A stretch of DNA of 38,367 nt from CAWBRT01 sp050015355 (GTDB taxonomy: Bacteria; Acidobacteriota; Terriglobia; Terriglobales; Acidobacteriaceae): positions 1 through 38,367 of the forward strand of contig JBEKBO010000031.1 of the NCBI GenBank assembly GCA_050015355.1. The letters are read 5' to 3'. The notes under the pieces are model-generated. The model saw nothing but the letters and a program-made list of their open reading frames with translations, was not told where the DNA came from and made no database searches. Below, piece after piece: positions 26,223 through 34,620 of this stretch. A program made the position numbers and the translations under genes. The first letter of the stretch is position 1. Every line of letters starts with the position of its first letter.

Positions 26223-27725
26223 ATGGTGGCTCAGGCACCGATTCTTCAGGCCCGGGGAATTTCAAAGGAGTTCCCCGGGGTTCGCGCCCTGGAGAACGTC
26301 GACTTTGACGTCTATCCCGGTGAAGTGCACACCTTGATCGGTGAAAACGGCGCCGGGAAAAGCACCTTGGGCAAGATCCTGATGGGGGCCTACACGCACG
26401 ATAGCGGGGAAATCTTGTTGGCGGGAAAACCAATCAAGATTAACCGCCCCGTGGAGGCCTTGCGGCACGGTATCGGGGGAGTACATCAGGAGTTCATGTT
26501 GGTTCCATGGCTGAATGTGGCCCAGAATATTTTTCTGAACCGGGAACCGCGCCGCTGGGGCATCGTCGTTGACCACCGCCGCATGCACGAGGAGAGTCGA
26601 AGATTGCTGGACTCCCTCGATGTCCATATCGATACCAGGCAGCCATTGAAACATTTCGCCACTGCCATCCAGCAGATGGTGGAATTATGCAAGGTGATGG
26701 CGGCAAATCCCCGCATCCTGATTCTCGACGAACCCACCGCGGTTTTGACCGAACGCGAGGTCGAGTGCTTGTTCAAGCGGATCAAGGAAATGCGCGCGCA
26801 AGGCATCGCGATCATCTTCATCTCCCACCGCTTGCAGGAAATTCGGGAGATCGGCGACAGAGTAACCGTTCTGCGTGATGGAAAGAATGCCGCTTCCGGA
26901 TTGATGAACGATTTCAGCAACGATGAGTTGGTTCGTATCATGGTGGGGCGGAGTATCTCGCAAATGTACCCCCGGCGGCGGCGGCCACCCGGGGAAGAGG
27001 CGCTTCGCACAAAAGGACTTTCCGTAAGAGGCGGCCCCAGGAACGTTGATCTGGTTGTGCGCAAAGGTGAGATTGTGGGGATTGCCGGGTTGGTGGGGTC
27101 GGGCCGCACGGAACTCGCCCAGGCAATTTTCGGCATCCGCCAGATCGAGCAGGGGGAGATCACCCTTTTCGGCGATAAAGTGACGCCGCGCTCACCAGCT
27201 CAGATGGTGCAAAAAGGGGTCGGATTGATTCCCGAGGACCGTAAGTTTTTCGGCCTCACCCTGAAGTTCTCCGTGGCATGGAATGTTGTGATGGCGAGTC
27301 TCAGACTTCACTTTCCACACTTCATGGTCAACTATTCCAAGGTAGCCCGCCTGGCCGAGAGATTTGTAAAGGAGCTGAGGATTGCGACCCCTTCGGTGAG
27401 CCGGCAGGTGAAATACCTGAGCGGGGGGAATCAGCAAAAGGTAGTCCTGGCAAAATGGCTGGACACGGAATCAAAGCTGTTGATCTTCGATGAACCAACG
27501 CGCGGAATTGATGTCGGGTCCAAAGTGGAAATCCATGCCTTGATGGATAACCTCGTACAGAAAGATATTGCGATTCTGATGATCTCGTCCGATTTGCCGG
27601 AGGTCCTGGGGATGAGCGACGTCGTCTATGTGATGTACCAGGGGCAGGTGAGTGGAAGGTTCAACCATGACGAGGCCACCCAAGATAAAGTAGCTTCCTT
27701 GATGCTGGGGGTAAGTGGGGCGTGA
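26223..27725 (+). CDS. Sugar ABC transporter ATPase (RbsA-like, two ATPase domains)
   Basis: Two fused ABC domains are seen in 500 residues, as in RbsA/XylG. The first has GENGAGKST (Walker A) and ILILDEPTAVLTEREVE (Walker B). In the second the Walker A is replaced by GLVGSGRTELAQ, and KYLSGGNQQKVVLAKWL (signature) and LLIFDEPTRGIDVGSKVE (Walker B) follow. This asymmetry is normal for the family. The ATG at 26223 begins MVAQAPILQARGISKEFPG, the family's usual start, and has AGAGGA upstream. An in-frame ATG at 26178 adds 15 residues without homology. It lies 48 bases after the binding-protein gene and ten before the first permease. Confidence 0.94.
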   Translation: MVAQAPILQARGISKEFPGVRALENVDFDVYPGEVHTLIGENGAGKSTLGKILMGAYTHDSGEILLAGKPIKINRPVEALRHGIGGVHQEFMLVPWLNVAQNIFLNREPRRWGIVVDHRRMHEESRRLLDSLDVHIDTRQPLKHFATAIQQMVELCKVMAANPRILILDEPTAVLTEREVECLFKRIKEMRAQGIAIIFISHRLQEIREIGDRVTVLRDGKNAASGLMNDFSNDELVRIMVGRSISQMYPRRRRPPGEEALRTKGLSVRGGPRNVDLVVRKGEIVGIAGLVGSGRTELAQAIFGIRQIEQGEITLFGDKVTPRSPAQMVQKGVGLIPEDRKFFGLTLKFSVAWNVVMASLRLHFPHFMVNYSKVARLAERFVKELRIATPSVSRQVKYLSGGNQQKVVLAKWLDTESKLLIFDEPTRGIDVGSKVEIHALMDNLVQKDIAILMISSDLPEVLGMSDVVYVMYQGQVSGRFNHDEATQDKVASLMLGVSGA

Positions 27726-27734
27726 TGAAGAACT

Positions 27735-28694
27735 ATGAAGAATAAAGTTCAGCTTCGCGTCGTGAGCATCCCCCCGGTGATCTGGATTGTTCTGGCGTTG
27801 TTTGTTTTGTACAGTTTTTTTGCCCCCGGGTTTTTCTCGGCGGGCAATTTATGGAATATAGGGGTTCAGGCTGCGCCGTTGCTGGTCCTGGCGATCGGGG
27901 CCACCATAGTGATTTTGACGGAAGGCATTGACCTGTCGTGCGGCATTGTCCTCGGCTTTGCAGGAGTCGGATTTGCCTTGCTGGCGCAACGGGGCTTTCC
28001 GATCTGGCTGGCCATGTTGGGTGGCATACTGCTTGCCGGAGTCTGCGGCTTGGTCAACGGCGTGATGGTTGCCTGCCTCCATCTGCCGCCCTTCATCGCC
28101 ACGTTAGGCATGGCAAGTGTTATCACCGGTGCCGGGCTGGTTTCTACCGAGGGGATGTCCATCGCGGTAAGGGATGATGTTTTAGAGTTTGTCTCAAACG
28201 GGGCGCCGCTGGGCATCAAGATGCCAATCCTGATTGCTTTGCTGATTTTTGGCGTAGTTTTGTTCCTGATGAGATTCACCGCGTTCGGCCGCAACATTTA
28301 TGCTCTTGGCGGAAACTCCGAAGCGCTTCGGTTGAGCGGCGCCAACCTTACAGCGGCACAGATTGCGACCTATACGGTCGCGGGGTTGCTGGCAGGGATT
28401 GCCGGGATTCTGGTTGCTTCCCGTACTGCTTCCGGTCATATCACCGCGGGATTGGGGTGGGACTTCGATGCCATTGCCGCCACCATCATCGGCGGAACCT
28501 CATTCGAAGAAGGCAAGGGCGGCGTTGCCTATACGATTCTCGGAGTCGTGCTCATTGCCGTTCTGCGCAATGGACTGAACGTTGCAGGCGTGCCGAATAT
28601 GTATCAGTTTGCCCTGATCGGGACGGTGGTGCTCGGCGCAATCATATTCGATATTTTGGTTCGGCGCCTGTCCGGGGCGGAGGAGAGCCGGTGA
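27735..28694 (+). CDS. Sugar ABC transporter permease 1 (RbsC-like)
   Basis: This 319-residue membrane protein has eight or so hydrophobic segments and the BPD_transp_2 signatures of RbsC-type permeases: VILTEGIDLSCGIVLGFAGV, NGVMVACLHLPPFIATLGM, FGRNIYALGGNSEALRLSG, and IAATIIGGTSFEEGKGGV. It is translated right after the ATPase and overlaps the second permease by four bases (GTGA). The two permeases differ clearly, so the membrane unit is probably a heterodimer. That is less usual than the RbsC homodimer but common in RbsC/XylH-type sugar importers with duplicate permeases. Confidence 0.93.
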   Translation: MKNKVQLRVVSIPPVIWIVLALFVLYSFFAPGFFSAGNLWNIGVQAAPLLVLAIGATIVILTEGIDLSCGIVLGFAGVGFALLAQRGFPIWLAMLGGILLAGVCGLVNGVMVACLHLPPFIATLGMASVITGAGLVSTEGMSIAVRDDVLEFVSNGAPLGIKMPILIALLIFGVVLFLMRFTAFGRNIYALGGNSEALRLSGANLTAAQIATYTVAGLLAGIAGILVASRTASGHITAGLGWDFDAIAATIIGGTSFEEGKGGVAYTILGVVLIAVLRNGLNVAGVPNMYQFALIGTVVLGAIIFDILVRRLSGAEESR

Positions 28695-29674
28695 GTGAGG
28701 CAGCGGAAACCGCAGGCTTTCTCCACCAATGGAAAGGCGCAGGCTTTAAGCGCTTCATCGGTCCATTGCTGCGTCCGCTCGGGCTCCTCGCCCTGTGTAT
28801 CGTTTTATCGTTCCTGAACGAAAACTTTTTCACCCTGAAGAACATCATCAGTGTCTTACGGCAATCGACGATCCTGGTGGTGGTGGCCGTTGGAATGACG
28901 GTCGTGATTCTTACCGCCGGGATCGATCTTTCCGTGGGAGGTGTGATGGCCTTGGTGGGCTGCCTGACCTCTCAATTGATCATCAACGGCACGCCCATTG
29001 TCCCGGCAATCGCCTGCGGCCTCGCCCTGGGCACCCTCTTTGGCTTGTTGAACGGGGTCCTGGTACGCATTTTCGGTCTTCCACCCTTTGTGGCGACCTA
29101 CGGCATGATGTGGATTGCTAATGGCCTGGCCATGATCTTGATGCAGGGGAAGATCATCTTCGGGCTCCCCGATAACTTCTTGTGGCTCGGCTCGGGCTAC
29201 CTGTCGATTATTCCCATTCCCGTCATCCTTGCGGCCGTGGTGGCAGTTGCTTTCCATTTCTATTTGAAAAAAACCGTCTCCGGCCAGGAAATCTATGCCT
29301 TGGGCGCCAATCGTGAGGCGGCGCGCTACTCGGGCATCAAGATAACCAAGACGCTGCTGCTGGTCTACAGCTTGAGTGGGTTTACGGCGGCCATAGCGGG
29401 AATTATTATGACGGCCAGGCTCGACGCCGCCCAGGAGGGAATGGGAGAGCCATTTATGTTGCAGGCGATTGCGGCCGCGGTAATGGGCGGAAGCTCTCTG
29501 ATGGGGGGCGAAGGGGGAATCCCCGGAACGATTATCGGGGCCCTGATTCTGACCCTTGTGGTCAACGGCTTGAACCTCATGGGGGCGCCTTCGATGGTCC
29601 ATCCCCTGGTCACGGGAGCCGTGATTTTGACAGCAGTCTTCTTTGACGTAGTCACGCGAAAATGGTCAGACTAG
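28691..29674 (+). CDS. Sugar ABC transporter permease 2 (RbsC-like)
   Basis: Also of the BPD_transp_2 family, 327 residues, with VILTAGIDLSVGGVMALVG, VLVRIFGLPPFVATYGMMW, SGQEIYALGANREAARYSGI, and MGGSSLMGGEGGIPGTIIG. The GTG at 28691 overlaps the stop codon of permease 1, so translation is coupled; the open frame reaches further upstream, inside permease 1, where it is not conserved. It begins with about 25 cytoplasmic residues absent from permease 1. Repeat B starts exactly at its TAG stop, probably marking a transcript boundary or processing point within the cluster. Confidence 0.93.
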   Translation: MSEAAETAGFLHQWKGAGFKRFIGPLLRPLGLLALCIVLSFLNENFFTLKNIISVLRQSTILVVVAVGMTVVILTAGIDLSVGGVMALVGCLTSQLIINGTPIVPAIACGLALGTLFGLLNGVLVRIFGLPPFVATYGMMWIANGLAMILMQGKIIFGLPDNFLWLGSGYLSIIPIPVILAAVVAVAFHFYLKKTVSGQEIYALGANREAARYSGIKITKTLLLVYSLSGFTAAIAGIIMTARLDAAQEGMGEPFMLQAIAAAVMGGSSLMGGEGGIPGTIIGALILTLVVNGLNLMGAPSMVHPLVTGAVILTAVFFDVVTRKWSD

Positions 29675-29766
29675 ACGGATTCGCGGAAGGTATACCCCAC
29701 GCAGAAGCCGGGCTTTCAAGCCCGGCGGTGATATTGAGGTGTATACCAACTGTGGAATTGCGCTAG
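29672..29766. repeat. Dispersed repeat B, copy 2 (downstream hairpin)
   Basis: This starts at the permease stop (CTAGACGGATTCGCGG), continues GAAGGTATACCCCACG, has the perfect hairpin GCCGGGCTTTCAAGCCCGGC, and ends CAACTGTGGAATTGCGCTAG. It corresponds to the copy at 18675-18771 along its length with several substitutions. Both copies are in the same orientation relative to the gene before them. Confidence 0.7.
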
Positions 29767-29879
29767 AGGTTTCAGAGTAGATGCATCCGGAGCTTTTCGA
29801 AGAACTGTTCATGAAACCAGCTCCAGGCTACCTAAGACAGTTGTAGGAACTCATGCGTAAGTGGAGGCGTTGAACTTCA

Positions 29880-30683
29880 ATGGCGAAATTAACCATCAGG
29901 CCAATCAATACAGGGTTTATTCCCACCTTTCCCAAGCAATACCATTACCATCATTCGACTGTTGAATACGTCAAGAATATCAGCGATCAGAAAGTTGCCC
30001 TTCCGGTATTCACTTTTCTTATCGAGGGCGGGAAAGAACTTATCCTGGTCGACACCGGCATGTCCTGGACCGAGCGAGCCGACAAATACCATCATGGCGG
30101 CTCGTACCAGCCGGAAGGAATGGCCATCCACGAGCAGTTGGCAAAGGTGGGTTACAAGTGTGAAGACATTGACAAGGTTATCTTCACCCATCTGCACTGG
30201 GACCATATTTACTACATGGAGAAATTTACCAAGGCCCGGTTTATTGCCCACCGCACGGAATATGAGTTCGCGCTGAACCCCATTCCTCTCTACTACAAGT
30301 CTTACGAACACCCTGCGCTGGGACTCCGCCGTCCTTTTGAAGGGCTGAAGATCGATGTCGTAGACGGCGAGGAAGAGATTGTCGCGGGAGTGAGGGTGTT
30401 CCCGACGCCGGGACATTCACCGGGGCACCAGTCGGTTGAGGTTGACACGAAAGACGGCAGCTACATCTGCGCCGGCGATGCGTTTTTCCTTATGGCGAAC
30501 CTCAACCCTATTCCCCAAATCCACTACACGATCACGCCTCCCGCACGCTACGCCAATATCGTTGAGTGCTGGAAGAGCATCGAGCTACATAAGAAACGGG
30601 CAGCAAATCTGGGGCTGCTGCTCCCGTGCCACGAGCCCGAGTTTGTCGAGCGCTTTAAGAAAACGCCCGTGTTGGGTCTTTAG
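29880..30683 (+). CDS. Metallo-beta-lactamase-fold hydrolase (lactonase-like)
   Basis: The 267-residue protein has the zinc motif THLHWDH at about residue 105 and further ligands in TPGHSPGHQSVE, ICAGDAFFL and LLPCHEPEF, the dinuclear layout of AiiA/AttM-type N-acyl-homoserine lactonases. AiiA has a tyrosine three residues after the bridging Asp (Tyr194); here that position is Phe (DAFF), suggesting a different substrate. Within a sugar-uptake cluster, a sugar lactone such as an aldonolactone is a more natural substrate than a signalling lactone; this is inferred. The ribosome binding site is weak (GGAGG 13 bases upstream). It lies about 200 bases after the permease, with repeat B between them. 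Confidence 0.85.
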   Translation: MAKLTIRPINTGFIPTFPKQYHYHHSTVEYVKNISDQKVALPVFTFLIEGGKELILVDTGMSWTERADKYHHGGSYQPEGMAIHEQLAKVGYKCEDIDKVIFTHLHWDHIYYMEKFTKARFIAHRTEYEFALNPIPLYYKSYEHPALGLRRPFEGLKIDVVDGEEEIVAGVRVFPTPGHSPGHQSVEVDTKDGSYICAGDAFFLMANLNPIPQIHYTITPPARYANIVECWKSIELHKKRAANLGLLLPCHEPEFVERFKKTPVLGL

Positions 30684-30781
30684 CAGACTGCGGGAAAACG
30701 CGCCGAAGCCGGTGTCCCCGGCATGCGCCGTCGCGCTAGCATGATTGCCGGCTCCGGGAAGGTGCGTCGCGCTATCACACC
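30684..30781. repeat. Palindrome-rich spacer, possible degenerate repeat
   Basis: This starts TAGCAGACTGCGGGAAAACGC at the previous stop codon, like a decayed element A end, and has opposed GCCGGTGTCCCCGGC and CGCGCTA segments. The next gene starts at its right edge without a good ribosome binding site. Low certainty. Confidence 0.35.
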
Positions 30782-32008
30782 ATGAAGAAGACGATTGCGG
30801 TCATCGCCAGCTTGGACACGAAAGGGACCGAAGTCTCTTTTGTTAAGGAGATGATTGAGCGTCTGAGTTGCCGGGCGTTGATCGTCGATGTTGGCGTTTT
30901 GGGCGCGCCGGCTTTGACCCCGGATGTGCCGCGAGAGGATGTGATAAGGGCGTGCGGTAGAGACTGGAAGAGCCTGCAAGGCAGCCAGAAGCACGAGAAG
31001 ATCGCGGCTATGTCAGAGGGGGCGTCAATGCTGGCGCCCGAACTCTACAAGCGTGGGCTCTTCGACGCAATCTTGTCGATCGGGGGCGTGCAGAATACCC
31101 TGATCGGCGTGGCCGCCATGAAGGCGCTCCCCATCGGGGTTCCCAAGCTGATGGTTTCCACGGTGGCCAGCGGGCGGCGAACTTTTGAGCCGCTGGTGGG
31201 AAGCAAGGACATTCTCCTGATGCCGGCGGTGGCGGACATAGCCGGGATCAACGTGCTGACCCGCACGATTCTGGGTAATGCGGTTGCCGCCATCGTCGGG
31301 ATGGCCACTCACGGAGGAAAGCCGCTATGCGCCGGGGACGAGTTGATCATCGGCATGACTCAAATGGGAGTGACCAACGGGGTCGTCCAGGCGGCCCGGC
31401 TTCTTGAAAGAGAGGGATACCAGGTGATCAGTTTCCATGCGACCGGGGCTGGCGGCCGGGCCATGGAAGAGCTGATTGCCGGCGGAACCATTAAGGCGGT
31501 GATGGATCTCACTCTCCACGAGATCGTTGCTGAAATGTTTGCCGGAGGTTTTTCAGCAGGCGCGAGCAACCGGCTGGAGGCAGCCTGCAAAGCGGGCATT
31601 CCCCAGGTGATCGCACCGGGAGGGGTCGACTTTATCGACTTTGGAATCCACGAACTGCCGGCGGATATGGACAGGCGGAAATATATCTTCCACAATGCAG
31701 ACATCGCGCATATCAAGTTGCACCAAGAAGAAATCGTGCGGGCCGGATCGATCATCGTTGAACGCCTCAACAGGAACAATGGTCCAGTCACGGTCTTGAT
31801 ACCGCTCGGCGGCTTTCGCCAGGCCGCCTCACGGGGCGAACCCTTGTGGGATGCGGAAGTGGACAACGCCTTGATCGAGATTTTGCGCATGCGGTTAAAA
31901 CCCGCAATCAAGGTCATCGAAATCGACGCGAATATTAACGACATAAAATTCAGCGAAGCGGCAGCGGGGGCCATGCATGAGTTGCTTGCAGGCAAGAAGG
32001 ACCAGTAA
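30782..32008 (+). CDS. Tm-1-like ATP-binding (UPF0261) family protein
   Basis: UPF0261 proteins share the N-terminal ATP-binding fold of tomato Tm-1. The signatures here are KTIAVIASLDTKGTEVSFVKE at the start, LSIGGVQNTLIGVAAMKALP, GVPKLMVSTVASGRRTFEPLV, MPAVADIAGINVLTRTILGN, then in the second domain GYQVISFHATGAGGRAMEELI, DLTLHEIVAEMFAGGFSAG and IPQVIAPGGVDFIDFG. The size (408) is that of stand-alone members. No enzymatic activity is firmly known to me for the bacterial family. In this cluster it lies between a lactonase-like gene and the RuBisCO-like gene, where an acid-sugar kinase would be expected in related pathways, so an ATP-dependent step on the substrate is a reasonable guess but not shown. 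Confidence 0.9.
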   Translation: MKKTIAVIASLDTKGTEVSFVKEMIERLSCRALIVDVGVLGAPALTPDVPREDVIRACGRDWKSLQGSQKHEKIAAMSEGASMLAPELYKRGLFDAILSIGGVQNTLIGVAAMKALPIGVPKLMVSTVASGRRTFEPLVGSKDILLMPAVADIAGINVLTRTILGNAVAAIVGMATHGGKPLCAGDELIIGMTQMGVTNGVVQAARLLEREGYQVISFHATGAGGRAMEELIAGGTIKAVMDLTLHEIVAEMFAGGFSAGASNRLEAACKAGIPQVIAPGGVDFIDFGIHELPADMDRRKYIFHNADIAHIKLHQEEIVRAGSIIVERLNRNNGPVTVLIPLGGFRQAASRGEPLWDAEVDNALIEILRMRLKPAIKVIEIDANINDIKFSEAAAGAMHELLAGKKDQ

Positions 32009-32037
32009 TCGCGGAATCGTGGAGAGGAGGCAATCCC

Positions 32038-33291
32038 TTGCTACCCTACTTTGATCTGCCTTTCGATCACCCGGAATCGTTGCATGAAGGCAGCTATGTC
32101 CTCGCCACTTACCTTGCCTTCGGCGTGACCGACCAGGATGTCTTGAAGCGGGCAGGCAACTTCGCCTCCGGCCAAACTGTGGGCACATGGCTGCCATTGC
32201 CAGGCGTTACCAGGGCAATGATTGATAGCTATCAGGCTCGGGTCGTCGGATGCTATCCCATGCCGGGAGCCGATTCCTCCACGAGCCTATTGCGCATTGC
32301 TTTTCCGCTTCATAATTTCGGAGGAAGTCTGGCGATGCTCCTGGTTGGGTTGGCCGGCAATGACGTGTCCACCGCGATCCGGATCAGGCTCATCGACCTG
32401 GAGCTTGTCGGCGAAGCAATGTTCGCTTTTCCCGGTCCGAGACAAGGTATTGCGGGCTTACGCCGCCTGACCGGTGTAATGGACCGGCCCTTCATCTTGA
32501 ACATGATCAAACCATGCCTTGGCTATTCCCCGGAGGTGGGCGCCGATCTGTTTTACGAAACCGGCAGAGGCGGCGTCGACCTGATCAAGGATGACGAGGT
32601 GATGGCGAATACCAACCTTAGCGGAGTGGAAGACAGGGTCAGGGCGTACTTGCAAGCGGCGCGAAGGATAGCGGAGGAAACGGGCCGGTCGCCTGTTTAC
32701 ATCGTCAATATCACCGACCGGCCAGCCAGGATGCGGGAGAATGCCAGAGCGGCGCTTGCTGCCGGTGCCCAGGCGGTGATGGTTAATTTCGTCATGGCTG
32801 GACTCGACTCGTTGGCTGAATTGACCGCTGAGTTCGGGGAAAGTCTCTGTTTTCTGGGCCACTATGCTGGTGTCGGCATAATGAATGCGCCCACTCAGGG
32901 AGTCAGCAGCGCTGTCATGCTCGGACTGCTTCCGAGGATGGCGGGAGCGGACGCGGTGATGATCATGCACCCGACGGACAGGAAGGGCCCTGGCTATCTG
33001 GAGTATCTCCAGACGGTGCAGGCGCACAGGCTTCCCCTGGGTCGCATGAGGCAGGTATGCACAGCGGTCGGCGGCGGAATAACGCCTCTCAACGCGGCCG
33101 CAATCTGCCGTGATCTGGGCCCTGACACCATCCTCGGTGTCGGGGGAGCCATTCAGGGGCATCCCGATGGGGCTACCGCGGGCGCTAAAGCAATGCTGCG
33201 GGCCGTGGAAGCAGCGGTAAGCGGCGTGGCCCTGGAAGAGGCTGCAACCCAATGCCCTGAATTGCGGAAGGCGATGGAGACTTGGGGTTAG
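32038..33291 (+). CDS. RuBisCO-like protein (form IV)
   Basis: The 417-residue protein aligns by eye with RuBisCO large subunits. IKPCLGYSPEVGADLFYET keeps Lys175 but has Cys for Lys177. GGVDLIKDDEVMAN keeps the carbamylatable Lys201 and metal ligands Asp203 and Glu204. GVGGAIQGHPDGATAG is the phosphate-binding glycine pair. VGTW replaces the TGTW following Glu60, and Glu60 itself appears lost. AVGGGI replaces ASGGI (Ser379 lost), and FLGHYAG differs from IHRAMHA (Arg295 lost). So it cannot be a carboxylase but may form enediolates. The TTG start has a strong AGGAGG site seven bases upstream. It is 30 bases after the Tm-1-like gene and 26 before rpiB-like. Known relatives include MtnW, MtnW-type isomerases and OiaX/OiaT of apionate breakdown; context favours the last. 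Confidence 0.9.
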   Translation: MLPYFDLPFDHPESLHEGSYVLATYLAFGVTDQDVLKRAGNFASGQTVGTWLPLPGVTRAMIDSYQARVVGCYPMPGADSSTSLLRIAFPLHNFGGSLAMLLVGLAGNDVSTAIRIRLIDLELVGEAMFAFPGPRQGIAGLRRLTGVMDRPFILNMIKPCLGYSPEVGADLFYETGRGGVDLIKDDEVMANTNLSGVEDRVRAYLQAARRIAEETGRSPVYIVNITDRPARMRENARAALAAGAQAVMVNFVMAGLDSLAELTAEFGESLCFLGHYAGVGIMNAPTQGVSSAVMLGLLPRMAGADAVMIMHPTDRKGPGYLEYLQTVQAHRLPLGRMRQVCTAVGGGITPLNAAAICRDLGPDTILGVGGAIQGHPDGATAGAKAMLRAVEAAVSGVALEEAATQCPELRKAMETWG

Positions 33292-33316
33292 TTACGTGCG
33301 AGAAGGAGGGATTCTC

Positions 33317-33787
33317 ATGGCCAGAAAACCGATCGTGATCGGATGCGACAATGCCGCGGTTGAATTGAAGAACGTTCTAATCGGCGTTTTAAAAGAAGAG
33401 GGACGCGCCTTTGAGTGCGTCGGGGTAGACAGCGCGGAGGATCAAACCGGATATCCGGTGATCGCTCAGCGGGTTGCCGATAAGATTATCGCGAGCAATT
33501 ACGACAAGGAGGGTATTCTTGTCTGCGGCACCGGCATCGGCATGGCGATCACGGCCAACAAGTTTCCCGGTATCTATGCCGCAGTCTGCCATGACAACTA
33601 CTCCGCCGAACGTGCCCGGCTCAGCAACAACAGCAACGTTTTCTGCATGGGTGCTCGTATCATTGGCCCGGAGCTGGCCAAGAAGGTCTTGCGGGAATGG
33701 TTGAGCCTCGAGTTTAAGGGTGGCCGCTCGCTTTCGAAGGTTGAAACGATTATCGCCATCGAGAAAGCGAATTACGCAAAATCATGA
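33317..33787 (+). CDS. RpiB-like sugar-phosphate isomerase (EryI/DerI type)
   Basis: RpiB/LacAB-fold proteins isomerise phosphorylated aldoses and ketoses. The active cysteine motif ILVCGTGIGMAITANK and AVCHDNYSAERARLSNNSNV, FCMGARIIG are intact in this 156-residue protein. The N-terminal motif is GCDNAAVELK where most RpiB proteins have G-[CSA]-D-H-A-G, so the His near the sugar ring and the following Gly are changed to Asn and Ala. That would fit a non-ribose substrate. The ATG has an AAGGAGG site; the frame extends upstream to 33296. It overlaps the TIM-like gene by four bases (ATGA). Such an RpiB-TIM pair is typical for tetrulose phosphate metabolism (D-erythrulose 4-phosphate to D-erythrose 4-phosphate). 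Confidence 0.9.
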   Translation: MARKPIVIGCDNAAVELKNVLIGVLKEEGRAFECVGVDSAEDQTGYPVIAQRVADKIIASNYDKEGILVCGTGIGMAITANKFPGIYAAVCHDNYSAERARLSNNSNVFCMGARIIGPELAKKVLREWLSLEFKGGRSLSKVETIIAIEKANYAKS

Positions 33788-34587
33788 CGGCTCGTAAACT
33801 CCATATCGGCACCAACCTGAAGATGTACAAGACCATCAAGGAGACGGTCTCCTACCTGACGGATATTGAGCGCTTGACCTGTGACCTTTTCGACGATCTC
33901 TGCCTGTTTGTCATTCCCTCCTATACAGCGCTCCCCGCGGCTTCAGCCGCAGTGGACCGCACCCGGGTCAGGCTGGGGGCGCAGAATATGCATTGGGAGG
34001 AAAGGGGCCAGTTCACCGGCGAGATTTCACCCCTCATGTTGCAGGAACTCGACCTCCAGATTGTCGAGATCGGGCATTCCGAACGGCGCCACATCTTTCG
34101 CGAGACCGATATCGAGGAGAACAAGAAGGTCATCTCCGCCATTAACCACGGCTTCATCGCTTTGCTCTGCGTGGGAGAAACCGGTGACGACAAGGAACTG
34201 GATATCGGGGATGAGCGTCTCCGGCAACAGTTGAAGATTGGGCTTCATGGATTGGGTGAAGCAGACTGCGCGAGATTATGGGTGGCCTATGAGCCTGTCT
34301 GGGCCATCGGAGTAAACGGAATACCCGCCCGATCCGATTATGCTGACGTAAAGCACCGGCTGATCCGCGAAACCTTGCTTCAGCTCTTTCCCCATGAGGG
34401 GCGCAACGTGCCGATACTCTACGGCGGAAGCGTCAATCCGGATAATGCGTGCGACCTCATCGGCCAGCCGGCCATTGACGGCCTTTTCGTGGGACGGTCC
34501 GCGTGGGATGCCTCACGCTTTAACGCGCTTATACGGCAAGTCCTACCAGTCTGGCGGCAAAAACTCGCGAAGGGCTTGCAAGGATGA
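33784..34587 (+). CDS. Triosephosphate-isomerase-like protein (EryH/LerI type)
   Basis: The 267-residue protein has all catalytic elements of TIM: the N/K pair in IGTNLKMYKT, His in IVEIGHSERRHIFRETD, Glu in VAYEPVWAIG and the phosphate-binding ILYGGSVNPDNA. The start GTNLKM replaces the GGNWKMN of glycolytic TIM, and loop 6 continues as VNGIPARSDYA rather than TGKxAT, both differences expected of EryH-like proteins that isomerise L-erythrulose 1-phosphate to D-erythrulose 4-phosphate. The gene overlaps the RpiB-like gene by four bases. A housekeeping TIM role is less likely because of these changes and the context, though it cannot be ruled out. Confidence 0.88.
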   Translation: MTARKLHIGTNLKMYKTIKETVSYLTDIERLTCDLFDDLCLFVIPSYTALPAASAAVDRTRVRLGAQNMHWEERGQFTGEISPLMLQELDLQIVEIGHSERRHIFRETDIEENKKVISAINHGFIALLCVGETGDDKELDIGDERLRQQLKIGLHGLGEADCARLWVAYEPVWAIGVNGIPARSDYADVKHRLIRETLLQLFPHEGRNVPILYGGSVNPDNACDLIGQPAIDGLFVGRSAWDASRFNALIRQVLPVWRQKLAKGLQG

Positions 34588-34620
34588 TGAAAAATCGAGT
34601 CGAGAGATGAGAACTCTGTG

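Noticed and set aside
32038..33291. True carbon-fixing RuBisCO
   Set aside because: Several essential residues (Glu60, Lys177, Arg295 and Ser379 equivalents) appear changed, and no phosphoribulokinase or small subunit is present.
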